DNA from: Gemmatimonadales bacterium
GTDB lineage: Bacteria > Gemmatimonadota > Gemmatimonadetes > Gemmatimonadales > GWC2-71-9
NCBI GenBank assembly: GCA_013813145.1
Contig: JACCSE010000338.1
Coordinates: 1-5,444, forward strand
Reading direction: 5' to 3'
Length of the DNA: 5,444 nucleotides
Below, one piece after another: positions 1 through 5,166 of the stretch (the first letter of the stretch is position 1; each line of letters begins with the position of its first letter). The position numbers and the translations under genes were made by a program. The notes beneath the pieces are model-generated. The model did no database searches, was not told where the DNA came from, and saw only the letters and a list, made by a program, of their open reading frames with translations.

Positions 1-461
1 CCTTCAACTTCACCCACTTCAACCCGCGGCACTGGACGGTCGAGGCCATTCCGGACTGGGCGCGGCGGGAGCTGCGTGAGGGCGAGTCGGACGCGCGCCC
101 GGCGCTCTACACCGCCGAGGAGTTGGAGCGGGCCGGGACGGCGGAGCCGCTCTGGAACGCGGCACAGACAGCGTACCTGCGGGACGGGTGGATGCCGAAC
201 GCGCTCCGGATGCTGTGGGGCAAGGCGGTGATCCAGTGGACCCGAAACGCGGAAGAGGCGCTGGCCATACTCGAGCACCTCAACAACAAGTACTCGCTCG
301 ACGGGCGGGACCCCAGCTCGTATCTCAACATCCTCTGGGTATTCGGCAAGTTTGACCGGCCGTTCTATCGGCGGCCGATCTACCGAACGGTACGGTACCT
401 GTCGCTGAAGGCGGCGGAAAAGAAGTACGACGTGCGCCGGATAATCGAGCTGGCTACCTAG
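1..461 (+). CDS. Class II-type deoxyribodipyrimidine photolyase, C-terminal part (5' end outside window)
   Basis: The reading frame is open from base 3 to the TAG at 459-461, giving 152 residues of a C-terminus. Photolyases use FADH- and blue light to split cyclobutane pyrimidine dimers in DNA; this piece belongs to the helical FAD/DNA-binding domain. Visible family blocks are FNFTHFNPRHW (residues 1-11 of the fragment), LWNAAQ (about 50-55), LRMLWGKAVIQW (about 67-78), the strongly conserved NNKYSLDGRDPSSY (about 93-106), then FGKFDRP and RYLS before a basic tail. Block order and the YxLDGRDP motif match the class II family, closest to the bacterial type ending in FGK.DRP...RY.S. Several usually conserved residues differ: the expected 'HN' after the Gly-rich turn reads 'PN', and aromatic or His positions near the end are changed. 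This may be a divergent subfamily. Whether it is an active CPD photolyase cannot be judged without the N-terminal half. It converges with the next gene, with a stem-loop between them. Confidence 0.87.
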   Translation, partial: FNFTHFNPRHWTVEAIPDWARRELREGESDARPALYTAEELERAGTAEPLWNAAQTAYLRDGWMPNALRMLWGKAVIQWTRNAEEALAILEHLNNKYSLDGRDPSSYLNILWVFGKFDRPFYRRPIYRTVRYLSLKAAEKKYDVRRIIELAT

Positions 462-496
462 GAAACCCTTCCGCGCGACTTCCCGGTCGCGCCGCA

Positions 497-532
497 GCGA
501 GCGCCGGAGGTGGCACGCTCTCCGGCGCTCGC
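497..532. terminator. Perfect 12-bp GC-rich stem-loop between convergent genes
   Basis: GCGAGCGCCGGA (497-508) is exactly complementary to TCCGGCGCTCGC (521-532), leaving a 12-nt loop. It lies 36 nt after the photolyase stop and 28 nt after the convergent DUF5916 stop, so it is well placed to end transcription from both sides. Neither strand has a T-tract after the stem, so it is not a classical intrinsic terminator. It could act as a bidirectional T-less terminator or as an mRNA 3'-end stabiliser. The stem is seen directly; the function is inferred. Confidence 0.55.
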
Positions 533-559
533 CCCCCGCGTCTCACTCAGCCGCGACCC

Positions 560-2821
560 TCACCGCCTCACCCGATACGCCAGCTTCACGAAGAACCCAT
601 CGCTCACCCGCTCCAACCGCGACCAGTTGAAGTCGCCGTCCGTCTCCAGCGAGCTGCCGTAGCCCAGAAAGGCCACCGTCCCCGGCGTCGGCTCGAACGA
701 GGCCAGGAGATCGACCCGGAGCCCGTTGTTCCGCAGCGCCGGCTGCGCCGCGCCGTCGATGAAGAGCGGCTCGCCAGACCGGGCCGCGCGCAGCGCCGCC
801 CGACGCTCCGAGCGGTACTCCCCGATCGCGCGGAAGAAGAGCGCGCGGTTGGGCTGGTACTCCGCCTGGAGCCGGGGGATGAGCGACCGGGCGAACTCGC
901 TGCCGTCGAGCCGGAACAGATGGAAGGCGGTCCCACTCGCCGCGATCCTCACCGTCGGCGCGGGGCGCAGCTCCACCCGCCCGGTGAGCAGGCGAACGGT
1001 TCCGGTCGCCCCCTCCTGGAAGATCGGAATCCGCCCTCGCTGGTAGGACACCTCCGCGCCGAGCCGCCGCCAGGTCGGAGTCGTCACCTTCGCGGTCCAG
1101 TTGACCCCCGAGAAGTCGTCGGGCGGCAGGTAGGCCATGCCCGCGGCGCCCACCGCCGTGTAGCCGGCGAAGCTGGTGCCCTGAAAGGTCACGAAGTCGC
1201 GCTGCAGGTGGCCGTTCAGCTCCCACCCGCCGCGGAGCTGGAAGGTGGCGTCGAAGCTCTCGAATCCTTCGAGTCCCTCCTTGAAGCCGAAATCGTCGTA
1301 CAGCCAGGTCCGGTCCGGCCCGAAGAACACGGTGAGGTTCTCCAGCAGCGCGCCGCGGGCGCCGTACAGCGTGAGCCGGTTGAAGGCATGCCCGTTCACC
1401 ACGCCGCTCCGCAGCCGGTTCACGAATCCCGCCTGCGCTTCGAACCCGTCGCCCAAGCCCCGCAGCAGATAGTTGAAGCCCCAGGTGCGGCCGGTTCGGT
1501 CGTACTCGGCCTGCCAGATGGGGGCCCGGCGGGTCGCGCCGTCGGCGGCGGTCCACGAGGCGCCGTACTGGAACTGGGTGTAGTAGAGGCCCCAGACGTA
1601 GCGGAAGTCGCCGGCGAGCACCCGGTTGTGGGCGCCGCCCCGGTCGCGGTTGGTGAAGGTGACGCCGGCGATCGAGTTGCGGCCGAAGTCGCGGCGGAGC
1701 CGGGTGGCGTTGAACCAGGCGTCACCGTCGGCGGTCTCGTCCACCGCGGTGAGGTGCGCGACGCCGAGCTGGCCGAACTTGCCGGTGAGCTTGGCGCCGG
1801 CCTTGGGATTCACGATCCGGCGGGTGTACACCAGCGTCTGTGGCGTGCCGAAGAGCTCGATGCCCTCGAGGAAGAACGGACGCTTCTCGGGAAAGAAGAG
1901 GGCGAAGCGCTCGTTCACCGTCACCTGCCCCTCGTCGCTCTCCACCTGGCTGAAGTCGGGATTGAGGGTGGCGTCGAGCGCGTAGCTGGTGAAGCCGAGG
2001 CGGAGATTGAGCCCCGCGTCGGGATTTACGTCCTCGCGGTCGAACTCCCCGCCGGCCGGGCCCCTGCCCCCGTTGGCCGTCGCAGTGACGAACGGCTGGG
2101 CCTCGACCGTGACGCCGTGCCGGATGTCGTGCAGCCCGGCGATCGCGCCCTCCTGGCCGATGAAGCTCGCGTTCGCTCGGCGCACGTCGGTCCAGGTATC
2201 GGTGTAACCCGTGCGCTGGACGATCCGGGTGACGTTGAAGCCCCAGGTCTGCCGCTTGCCGCCGGGATAGCGCAGGCTCTTGAACGGGATCCGGATCTCG
2301 ATCTCGTAGCCCCGGCCGGTGATCCGGCCCTTCGACTCCCACACGAAATCTGGGTTCTTGTCGGTGCTGCCCGGCACCAGACTGCTGACCTGGCCGGCGC
2401 CCTCGCTCCGGACCCCGTCGCTCTGGACACCGAGCGGGTTCACGCCGAAGAAGAAGGCGCGGCGGCGGTCGTGGAAGGTGTCGAGGTCGAGGACGACCTG
2501 GTCCTCGCTGTCGATGTTGTCCCGGTCGGCGACGGTGGCATGGATGGCGGCCGGTACCCGGTCGTAGGCGACGATGCCGAAGTGGATCGCGTCGGGCGCG
2601 TACCAGACCAGGACCTCGGTCCGCTCCTCGGCGGGCCGGCCGTCCACCGGCTGGTACTGCCAGAAGCCGGTGAGCCGCGTGGCCCGGGACCAGACGGGCT
2701 CGTCGAGCACGCCGTCGATCCGGACCGAGGACTCCAGCCGGGGGATGTCGGCGGTCGGCGAGCCCTTGCCCTCGACGGTGCCGGCGGAGGAGGACTGAAG
2801 CAGCAGCAGGATCGCGAGCAC
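560..2821 (-). CDS. DUF5916 outer-membrane protein with N-terminal CBM9-like domain
   Basis: This 753-residue protein is a typical member of the family annotated 'carbohydrate-binding family 9 domain-containing protein / DUF5916'. Residues 1-14 (MLAILLLLQSSSAG) form a very short signal peptide without lipobox. Residues about 27-225 are a CBM9/DOMON-like beta-sandwich, with RIDGVLDEPVW (34-44), NPLGVQSDG (128-136) and YEIEIRIPFKSLRY (172-185). The rest is the DUF5916 region, predicted as a beta-barrel, with hallmark LNPDFSQVESD (276-286) followed by FFPEKRPFFLEG (299-310) and the RRIVNP block (324-329). The family is common in Bacteroidota and Gemmatimonadota; its substrate is not established. 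It ends FFVKLAYRVRR. The GTG start at 2819-2821 is the first possible in this frame, because TAA lies at 2834-2836, but its ribosome site (AGCGGA) is poor. A better-supported ATG at 2878-2880 is out of frame (see findings). No SusC/SusD or glycosidase partner is present. The next gene upstream on the strand is DUF456, 125 bp away. Confidence 0.9.
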   Translation of the reverse strand: MLAILLLLQSSSAGTVEGKGSPTADIPRLESSVRIDGVLDEPVWSRATRLTGFWQYQPVDGRPAEERTEVLVWYAPDAIHFGIVAYDRVPAAIHATVADRDNIDSEDQVVLDLDTFHDRRRAFFFGVNPLGVQSDGVRSEGAGQVSSLVPGSTDKNPDFVWESKGRITGRGYEIEIRIPFKSLRYPGGKRQTWGFNVTRIVQRTGYTDTWTDVRRANASFIGQEGAIAGLHDIRHGVTVEAQPFVTATANGGRGPAGGEFDREDVNPDAGLNLRLGFTSYALDATLNPDFSQVESDEGQVTVNERFALFFPEKRPFFLEGIELFGTPQTLVYTRRIVNPKAGAKLTGKFGQLGVAHLTAVDETADGDAWFNATRLRRDFGRNSIAGVTFTNRDRGGAHNRVLAGDFRYVWGLYYTQFQYGASWTAADGATRRAPIWQAEYDRTGRTWGFNYLLRGLGDGFEAQAGFVNRLRSGVVNGHAFNRLTLYGARGALLENLTVFFGPDRTWLYDDFGFKEGLEGFESFDATFQLRGGWELNGHLQRDFVTFQGTSFAGYTAVGAAGMAYLPPDDFSGVNWTAKVTTPTWRRLGAEVSYQRGRIPIFQEGATGTVRLLTGRVELRPAPTVRIAASGTAFHLFRLDGSEFARSLIPRLQAEYQPNRALFFRAIGEYRSERRAALRAARSGEPLFIDGAAQPALRNNGLRVDLLASFEPTPGTVAFLGYGSSLETDGDFNWSRLERVSDGFFVKLAYRVRR

Positions 2822-2946
2822 GGTCCGCTGAGGTTAGGGGAATGTCTGGAGATGACGCGGGCCGTCGAATAGGCCCCCATGGGCGCGTCCTTCGACATCC
2901 GCGCCTTCCACCTGGCCGCGGGGCAGTAGCACGGAGTGCGGCTAGT

Positions 2947-3456
2947 TCACCCTCTGAGTGCAGCGAATAATGCCGCCACCATCATCGCCACCCCGAGCCC
3001 CATCTTCACCGCCACCGCGGCCGCGCGGCCGAGCACAGCACCCCACCCCGCTCGCGCCGCGGTGTTCGAGTGCCGCGCGCGAGTGTACTCGAACAGCGCC
3101 GCCCCCGCGAACGCGCCGGCAAAGCCGCCGATCACGGATCCCACGAGCGGCACCGGCACGCCGACCACCGCGCCCACCAGCCCGCCGAGCAGCGCGCCCC
3201 AGCCGGCTCGGCTCGATCCACCGTATCGCCGCGCAAAGCGGAAGCCGATCCACGCCTCGACCAGCTCCCCGAGGAGGGCCAGGCCGACGGCCAGGGCCAC
3301 GAATCCCGGGGTTAGAGAGCGGAAGTGGGTGAGCCAGCCGGAACCGAAGATGCCGAGCACGATCAGCCAAAGCCCAGGCAAGCCGAACGGAATGAGCAGC
3401 AGCCCGCCCGCGCTCGCGGCGAGGAGGAGAATGGTGGCCAGATTGTCCACGGTCAT
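2947..3456 (-). CDS. DUF456 family small integral membrane protein
   Basis: This 169-residue, very hydrophobic, Gly/Ala-rich protein matches the DUF456 family in length and motif order. An N-terminal hydrophobic hairpin contains PFGLPGLWLIVLG (residues 23-35). A third segment carries GELVEAW (63-69), with acidic residues in the membrane. A basic loop ARRYGGSSRAGW (75-86) precedes two glycine-zipper-rich segments (about 87-125), and the last helix (about 140-168) follows RAGWGAVLG. I count five to six membrane segments. The family's function is not known; location in the inner membrane is inferred. The ATG at 3454-3456 overlaps the TGA of an upstream 42-aa ORF as ATGA. No Shine-Dalgarno sequence precedes this ATG, so translation probably depends on coupling to that ORF. 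The motif RAGWGA-x-LG occurs twice (83-91 and 135-143), suggesting an internal duplication. Confidence 0.88.
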   Translation of the reverse strand: MTVDNLATILLLAASAGGLLLIPFGLPGLWLIVLGIFGSGWLTHFRSLTPGFVALAVGLALLGELVEAWIGFRFARRYGGSSRAGWGALLGGLVGAVVGVPVPLVGSVIGGFAGAFAGAALFEYTRARHSNTAARAGWGAVLGRAAAVAVKMGLGVAMMVAALFAALRG

Positions 3457-3581
3457 CGCGACACGCGTGTCCGGGGGCGAGCCTTCGCCCGCTCGGGCGC
3501 CAGCTCCCGCAACGCCATCCGCTTGTGGCTCGCCACCAGCGCGTCGCCCTCCCGTCGCCCGACGGACACGGCTAGCCGCAT
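3453..3581 (-). CDS. Small basic 42-aa ORF translationally coupled to DUF456
   Basis: I do not recognise this product. The ATG at 3579-3581 is preceded by GGTGAGG with a 5-nt spacer, a good ribosome binding site. The frame runs to TGA at 3453-3455, sharing ATGA with the DUF456 start. The predicted peptide begins MRLAVSVGRREGDALVASHK and continues hydrophilic and Arg-rich to RTRVSR; it has no membrane segment or cysteine. Most of its codons end in G or C, like the real genes here, whereas codons upstream of 3581 in the same frame are mixed, which argues for this start rather than the longer extension to 3734. Another in-frame ATG at 3600-3602 has no ribosome site. It may be a genuine small protein or a leader whose translation feeds DUF456. 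Confidence is moderate because high-GC DNA produces spurious ORFs easily. Confidence 0.5.
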   Translation of the reverse strand: MRLAVSVGRREGDALVASHKRMALRELAPERAKARPRTRVSR

Positions 3582-3778
3582 CGCCGCCTCACCGAGGTAC
3601 ATGATTGGGTGCGCGGCGCAGTGGGGACGGCTGGGTAGCCATGCGACCTCCGTTGGCGAACTCTCTGACGTGCTAAATATGAGTATCCGGCAGCCTTTCC
3701 TGGCCGGGGACCAGGCAAGCCGGTCTCGGCGCATTGTCGATTTCGCCGGCGCGGCTCCGACTAACTATGAGAAGCACC

Positions 3779-3797
3779 CGGGCGGAGCGACCGCCCG
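3779..3797 (+). other. Leader hairpin upstream of the VOC gene
   Basis: CGGGCGG (3779-3785) and CCGCCCG (3791-3797) are perfect inverted repeats around a 5-nt loop AGCGA, ending 49 nt before the VOC start codon. In RNA this is a stable 7-bp G/C stem. It could be an operator half-site pair, an attenuator-like element, or chance in GC-rich DNA. No T-tract follows. Confidence 0.35.
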
Positions 3798-3833
3798 CGG
3801 ACGACCTGTCACTCACATACGCCGCGACACCGC

Positions 3834-3840
3834 GAGGAGA
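3834..3840 (+). promoter_or_regulatory. Strong Shine-Dalgarno site fixing the VOC start
   Basis: GAGGAGA is followed by a 6-nt spacer CCCACC and ATG at 3847-3849. This near-ideal site fixes the true start of the VOC gene at 3847, in a frame that is not the frame of the rest of the protein. It is the main reason to regard the downstream reading frame as broken rather than starting at an internal codon. Confidence 0.8.
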
Positions 3841-3846
3841 CCCACC

Positions 3847-4556
3847 ATGCCAGCCATCGCCCAGCGCATCACGCCCTTCCTCTGTTCGACCAGCAGGCCG
3901 AGGAGGCCGTCGCGTTCTACACCTCCATCTTCAAGAACTCCAAGGTGTTGACGACCACGCGTTACACCAGGGAAGCCGAGCAGGCCGCGGGGCAGCCCGA
4001 GGGCTCGGTGATGACAGTCGCCTTCCAGCTCGAGGGGCAGGAGTTCACCGCGCTGAACGGCGGGCCGCATTTCAAGTTCACTGAAGCCATCTCTCTCGTC
4101 GTTCGCTGTGAGTCCCAGCAGGAAGTGGACTACTACTGGGACCGGCTGTCAGAGGGAGGAGACCCTCAGGCGCAGCAGTGCGGCTGGCTCAAGGACCGCT
4201 TCGGCCTGTCCTGGCAGATCGTTCCGAATCTGGTCATCGATCTGTTGACCGACCCCGACCCGGAGAAAGGGCGCAGGGCGATGGCGGCGGTGCTGAAAAT
4301 GAAGAAGATCGACGTGGCGGCGGTGCAGCGGGCACGGGGTGAACGCCGAATGGTCGCGTCCATCGCGGCTCCCTCCGATCGTGGAAAGTTGTACTCCGGA
4401 CGTCAAGAGCCACTGGCGGAGGAACTCGCGCTCCGGCACAGCGGGGACCTGAGAGGCGGGAAGGATGCGAAAGCGGAACTGTTGCTCGACCAGTTGGCGG
4501 ACCGGCTTTCCCCCACGGTTGGCCGGTCCACCCGGCCCGTGGTGTCCACCACGTAG
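3847..4556 (+). pseudogene. PhnB-like VOC-family protein (3-demethylubiquinone-9 3-methyltransferase-like fold), frameshifted
   Basis: From the ATG at 3847 the frame reads MPAIAQRITPFL and then derails to a stop at 3946-3948. The correct continuation, FDQQAEEAVAFYTSIFK, starts at 3885 in another frame. The family consensus at this point is ITPFLWFD, so codon 13 (Trp, TGG) appears as TG at 3883-3884: one G is missing. With that base restored the protein shows TSIFKNSKV, GSVMTVAFQLEGQEF, ALNGGPHFKFTEAIS, CGWLKDRFGLSWQIVP, DPEKGRRAMAAVLKMKKID and VQRA. This is a near-complete single-domain PhnB/VOC protein of about 163 residues (to about 4334). Family members bind a metal or small molecule; the substrate is unknown here. 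The frame then runs about 70 residues past the usual family end, to TAG 4554-4556, through DNA antisense to the TonB-like gene; this tail has no family support. A TGA in another frame at 4340-4342 sits where the protein should stop. True inactivation and sequencing error cannot be separated here. Confidence 0.85.
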
Positions 4557-5050
4557 ATCGCCTGAACCACACCTTCCGCCCCCACGGCGAGCAGATCGCG
4601 CGGGTACACCGGCGCGGCGCTACCGTCGTAGCGCTCCACCATCTCGTCCACCTCGAGTACGCTGAAGACGGTGTCCGGCACGAACGGAGGCGGCGGACCG
4701 AAGGGCAGTTCGCCCCGGGCGCCGCTCCGCACGCCCCCGCTGCGGGCGCCGTAGGCCGGCGCCCGGACGCGCAGGCCTTCACCCGGCTGCGTGAGGTGCA
4801 TGCCGTCCTCGAGGTCTCCGCCGAGCTTTCCCCACTGGATGATTTCGGTTTGGCGTATTCGCACGTCCACCCGATCCGGCGGGAGGAGAAAGAACACTCT
4901 GGCTTCGCGCTCGTCGGTCGGGATCTGCCTCCCACCTTCGGTCGCGCCGAGGGCGAGCCAGGCCAGTCCCGCGTGTGCCAGGATGCTCGCGAAGGCACAT
5001 TCCGCGGATCGCGAGAACCTTCGGTTGGATTCCAGCAGAGTGGGGCGCAT
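4403..5050 (-). CDS. TonB-family (energy-transducer-like) protein with disrupted C-terminal domain
   Basis: From the ATG at 5048-5050 the protein has TonB topology. A short basic N-terminus (MRPTLLESNRRFSRS) is followed by one hydrophobic helix (about 16-36), a periplasmic linker with PTDEREARVFFLLPP (44-58) and a Gly/Arg/Pro-rich stretch, then the start of a TonB C-terminal domain (about 127-179): VLEVDEMVERYDGSAAPVYP, and VQAIYVVDTTGRVDRPTV. TonB-type proteins pass proton-motive energy to outer-membrane receptors; others of this class are of unknown role. After V179 the frame turns to low-complexity Ser-rich sequence and stops at 4403-4405. The missing end of the domain, GGKPVRQLVEQQFRFRI, is encoded immediately downstream in another frame (about 4511-4461), and about 30 residues usually lying between these blocks (the VRS..F...V..AL..MRFRPA type) are absent. 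The 3' end is therefore damaged and overlaps the VOC tail antisense. The start is chosen for the basic N-terminus and the promoter-like sequence upstream; no good ribosome site precedes it. In-frame alternatives upstream are ATG 5084-5086, ATG 5105-5107 and TTG 5111-5113. Confidence 0.75.
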   Translation of the reverse strand: MRPTLLESNRRFSRSAECAFASILAHAGLAWLALGATEGGRQIPTDEREARVFFLLPPDRVDVRIRQTEIIQWGKLGGDLEDGMHLTQPGEGLRVRAPAYGARSGGVRSGARGELPFGPPPPFVPDTVFSVLEVDEMVERYDGSAAPVYPRDLLAVGAEGVVQAIYVVDTTGRVDRPTVGESRSANWSSNSSAFASFPPLRSPLCRSASSSASGS

Positions 5051-5058
5051 GTCGAGGA

Positions 5059-5076
5059 CGGCGTGGGGGCACGCCG
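5059..5076 (-). promoter_or_regulatory. 7-bp hairpin in the tonB-like leader
   Basis: CGGCGTG (5059-5065) and CACGCCG (5070-5076) pair perfectly around a 4-nt loop. On the minus strand the hairpin sits 8 nt before the ATG of the TonB-like gene, in the place where a Shine-Dalgarno sequence would normally be. It may limit ribosome access, or be incidental in GC-rich DNA. Confidence 0.35.
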
Positions 5077-5083
5077 CAATCCA

Positions 5084-5113
5084 CATATATGACGACGGGG
5101 CGCCCATCGGCAA
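5084..5113 (-). promoter_or_regulatory. Candidate sigma-70-type promoter for the tonB-like gene
   Basis: On the minus strand TTGCCG (5113-5108) and TATATG (5089-5084) are separated by 18 nt, each matching four of six consensus bases. The TATATG lies in the only AT-rich patch of this 116-bp gap. Transcription would begin near 5077, giving a leader of roughly 27 nt that fits the ATG at 5050. The prediction rests on sequence resemblance only. Confidence 0.35.
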
Positions 5114-5166
5114 GACGCGGAGCTCGAGGGGTCAGAGTGGAACCCCGCGGAGGAGAGCCCCCGCGC

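Larger units (their letters stand above)
3582..3846. promoter_or_regulatory. Divergent intergenic region between the DUF456 operon and the VOC gene
   Basis: This stretch of about 265 bp holds no convincing gene. It should carry both the minus-strand promoter for the 42-aa ORF/DUF456 pair and the plus-strand promoter for the VOC gene. An AT-rich patch (GTGCTAAATATGAGTATC, 3669-3686) stands out against the GC-rich background and is the best place for a -10 element on either strand. On the plus strand TTGGCG (3653-3658) lies just upstream of it, but the spacing is 15 nt to TAAATA, so the match is weak. A second AT-richer spot, CTAACTATGAG (3761-3771), is nearer the VOC start. No single promoter can be assigned with confidence. 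Confidence 0.4.

Noticed and set aside
543..1556. 337-codon minus-strand frame overlapping the DUF5916 gene in another frame
   Set aside because: The translation is Arg/Pro/Ala-rich and lacks motifs; it is a shadow of the DUF5916 frame, which carries conserved residues throughout the same interval.
920..2872. Long open frame (650 codons) on the plus strand, antisense to the DUF5916 gene
   Set aside because: Its composition is Gly/Val/Ala/Glu/Pro-rich with no recognisable domain. Long antisense frames are expected opposite a gene with strongly G/C third positions, and the minus-strand frame has clear family motifs.
2859..2876. GGGCC/GGCCC inverted repeat between DUF456 and DUF5916, considered as a terminator or operator
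   Set aside because: The stem is only 5 bp with an 8-nt loop and no T-tract, which is common by chance in this base composition.
2936..3604. 222-codon plus-strand frame opposite DUF456
   Set aside because: It is low-complexity Pro/Ala/Arg/Thr sequence, antisense to a convincing membrane protein.
3582..3734. N-terminal extension of the 42-aa ORF to a start at 3734
   Set aside because: Third codon positions are not G/C-biased here, the stretch overlaps the AT-rich likely promoter, and the ATG at 3579-3581 has the better ribosome site.
4166..4363. Minus-strand ORF beginning MDATIRRSP with GGAGGGAG five bases before its ATG
   Set aside because: Although the ribosome-site match is good, the frame is antisense to the conserved VOC domain and the peptide shows no coherent features. 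The purine-rich run is probably coincidental.
5127..5145. GGGGT...ACCCC inverted repeat after the cupin gene, considered as a terminator
   Set aside because: The stem is only 5 bp with a 9-nt loop and no T-tract on the minus strand, too weak to call.
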